NCBI GenBank assembly: GCA_015061765.1
Contig: SUVZ01000190.1
Coordinates: forward strand, 1 to 7,155
Reading direction: 5' to 3'
Origin: Lentisphaerota bacterium
GTDB taxonomy: Bacteria > Verrucomicrobiota > Kiritimatiellia > RFP12 > UBA1067
Length of the DNA stretch: 7,155 nucleotides
A model generated the notes under the pieces. It was not told the origin of the DNA, did no database searches, and saw only the letters and a list, made by a program, of their open reading frames with translations. The translations under genes and the position numbers were made by a program. Positions 6,295 through 7,155 of this stretch are shown one piece after another. Within the stretch, counting starts at the first letter, position 1, and each line of letters starts with the position of its first letter.

Positions 6295-7155
6295 TCAATC
6301 CTCAAGCTCCATTTCCGGATATGCCTTGCCTATGACTTTTCGCGGCACCCGCCGCCACCACTGAACCTCCGCCGGCTGTGAACGAAACACCCGCCCCCAC
6401 GAATCGGGAAGCCGCTTGTGGATGCCGATGCGGTATTCCAGCAGATCCATTGCCACCTTTCCGAAGTCCTTCCTGCTCATCGTGTCGCGGGCGAGAAGGA
6501 AACGGTGCGTGCGGCGCGCATGTTCGCAGATGAGGCGGCGCAGTTCAACGCGCTTCAGCTCAACGTCCGTAAGTCCGGGAGTCTTGGCGGCGCGGTCAAG
6601 AACCGCAAGATCTTCGGCAAACCACTTGTCGCAGTTTGCCGACATGACCGTATTGTAGAGCCTTGAATCGTCCGGCACCTGTTCGCGGTCAAGCGGCGGC
6701 TTCTTCTGCACTTCATAAAGCCCCTTCTCCGTGCGTTCGCGCACACGGCGGAAATACTCGCGCATCGTCGGCGCGGCGGCGCCGAACTGGGAGAGGAACT
6801 CTCTCTCCAGCGCCTCAAAAGGCACTTTCGGGTCTGCAATCGCCCGAGCGATGACGTAGCTCTCAAAGTCCATGACATGGCGAGGCCAGCCGTCATAATC
6901 GCAGGCAAGCATTCCATTCTCCAGATTCAGCATAAAATTGCCGTGGTAGAAGCGTTCGTATCCGCGCGGAATCACGCTGCGGTAGCAAAGGTAGTTCGGA
7001 CGCAGCATGAAATGCCTGAGTCCCGCCTTCTTCCACTCCCGGAGAAACTGCGCATTGTCGTCCTCCTGACTCGGCACCATCCCGAATATCATGCTGTCGG
7101 GATATTTGATCTTAAGCTTCCTCGGCGGCCAGCGGTATGACTCATAGATGTATGT
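6295..7155 (-). CDS. DUF4838-type glycoside-hydrolase-like protein, C-terminal part (5' end cut by window edge)
   Basis: The frame is open from the right edge (286 visible residues, ending ...MELED, TGA at 6297-6295), so the start lies outside; the ATG at 7092 is internal, since the frame continues upstream with YESYRWPPRKLKIKYPDS. That PPRKLK stretch, the following block (FLREWKKAGLRHFMLRPNYL), the aromatic-rich ACDYDGWPRHVMDFESYVIAR block and the ALEREFLSQFGAAAPTMREYF block resemble the catalytic-barrel and helical parts of DUF4838 proteins, which often accompany alpha-glucuronidase-like N-terminal domains in Bacteroidota and PVC gut bacteria. The last 170 or so residues are mostly helical and charged. 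Activity of this family is generally inferred, not shown; it is thought to act on complex glycans. It is the first visible gene of a probable operon with the phosphoesterase 40 bases downstream. It could instead be another alpha-helical glycosidase-related family. Confidence 0.7.
   Translation of the reverse strand, partial: TYIYESYRWPPRKLKIKYPDSMIFGMVPSQEDDNAQFLREWKKAGLRHFMLRPNYLCYRSVIPRGYERFYHGNFMLNLENGMLACDYDGWPRHVMDFESYVIARAIADPKVPFEALEREFLSQFGAAAPTMREYFRRVRERTEKGLYEVQKKPPLDREQVPDDSRLYNTVMSANCDKWFAEDLAVLDRAAKTPGLTDVELKRVELRRLICEHARRTHRFLLARDTMSRKDFGKVAMDLLEYRIGIHKRLPDSWGRVFRSQPAEVQWWRRVPRKVIGKAYPEMELED

Noticed and set aside
6255..6305. TTG at 6305 as start of the phosphoesterase
   Set aside because: It would overlap the preceding stop and add residues before the signal peptide; the ATG at 6254 has GGAGG at ideal spacing and begins the Tat-like signal directly.

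Overview
The window carries four genes, all read from the minus strand. In transcription order (right to left) they are: the C-terminal part of a DUF4838 (glycoside-hydrolase-like) protein cut by the right edge; a complete secreted calcineurin-like metallophosphoesterase; a complete secreted LVIVD-repeat beta-propeller protein; and, after a 419-base gap, a large secreted parallel beta-helix protein cut by the left edge. No tRNA, rRNA, CRISPR array, transposase or phage gene is visible. Large plus-strand open frames are antisense shadows of these genes.

Organism: the combination of DUF4838, an LVIVD propeller and a beta-helix protein with a 'YYVDANxGNDxWDG...GPRKTL' entry motif is typical of gut or rumen members of the PVC group, most likely Kiritimatiellota or Lentisphaerota. 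This is judged from protein style only. Coding DNA is moderately GC-rich, the intergenic gap is AT-rich, and start sites have clear GGAGG-type ribosome binding sites.

Layout: 7155-6295 DUF4838 protein (partial), 40 bases, 6254-4518 metallophosphoesterase with Tat-like signal, 70 bases, 4447-2402 LVIVD protein with Sec signal. The short same-strand gaps and lack of a convincing terminator suggest one operon for export and handling of a glycan- or phosphate-containing substrate, though no substrate can be read from the sequence. The gap 2401-1983 holds an 11-bp inverted repeat, a degenerate 9-bp tandem array, a near-consensus sigma70-type promoter with an extended -10 and an 11-base A tract in its spacer, and a 5' UTR hairpin. 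The promoter drives the beta-helix gene at 1982, whose product contains a second, diverged copy of its own N-terminal half.

The most interesting points are the homopolymer inside that promoter spacer (a possible slippage switch for a surface protein), the internal duplication of the beta-helix protein, the phosphoesterase with an altered metal-binding motif, and the structured repeats in the gap. No complete novel defence or mobile system is evident.
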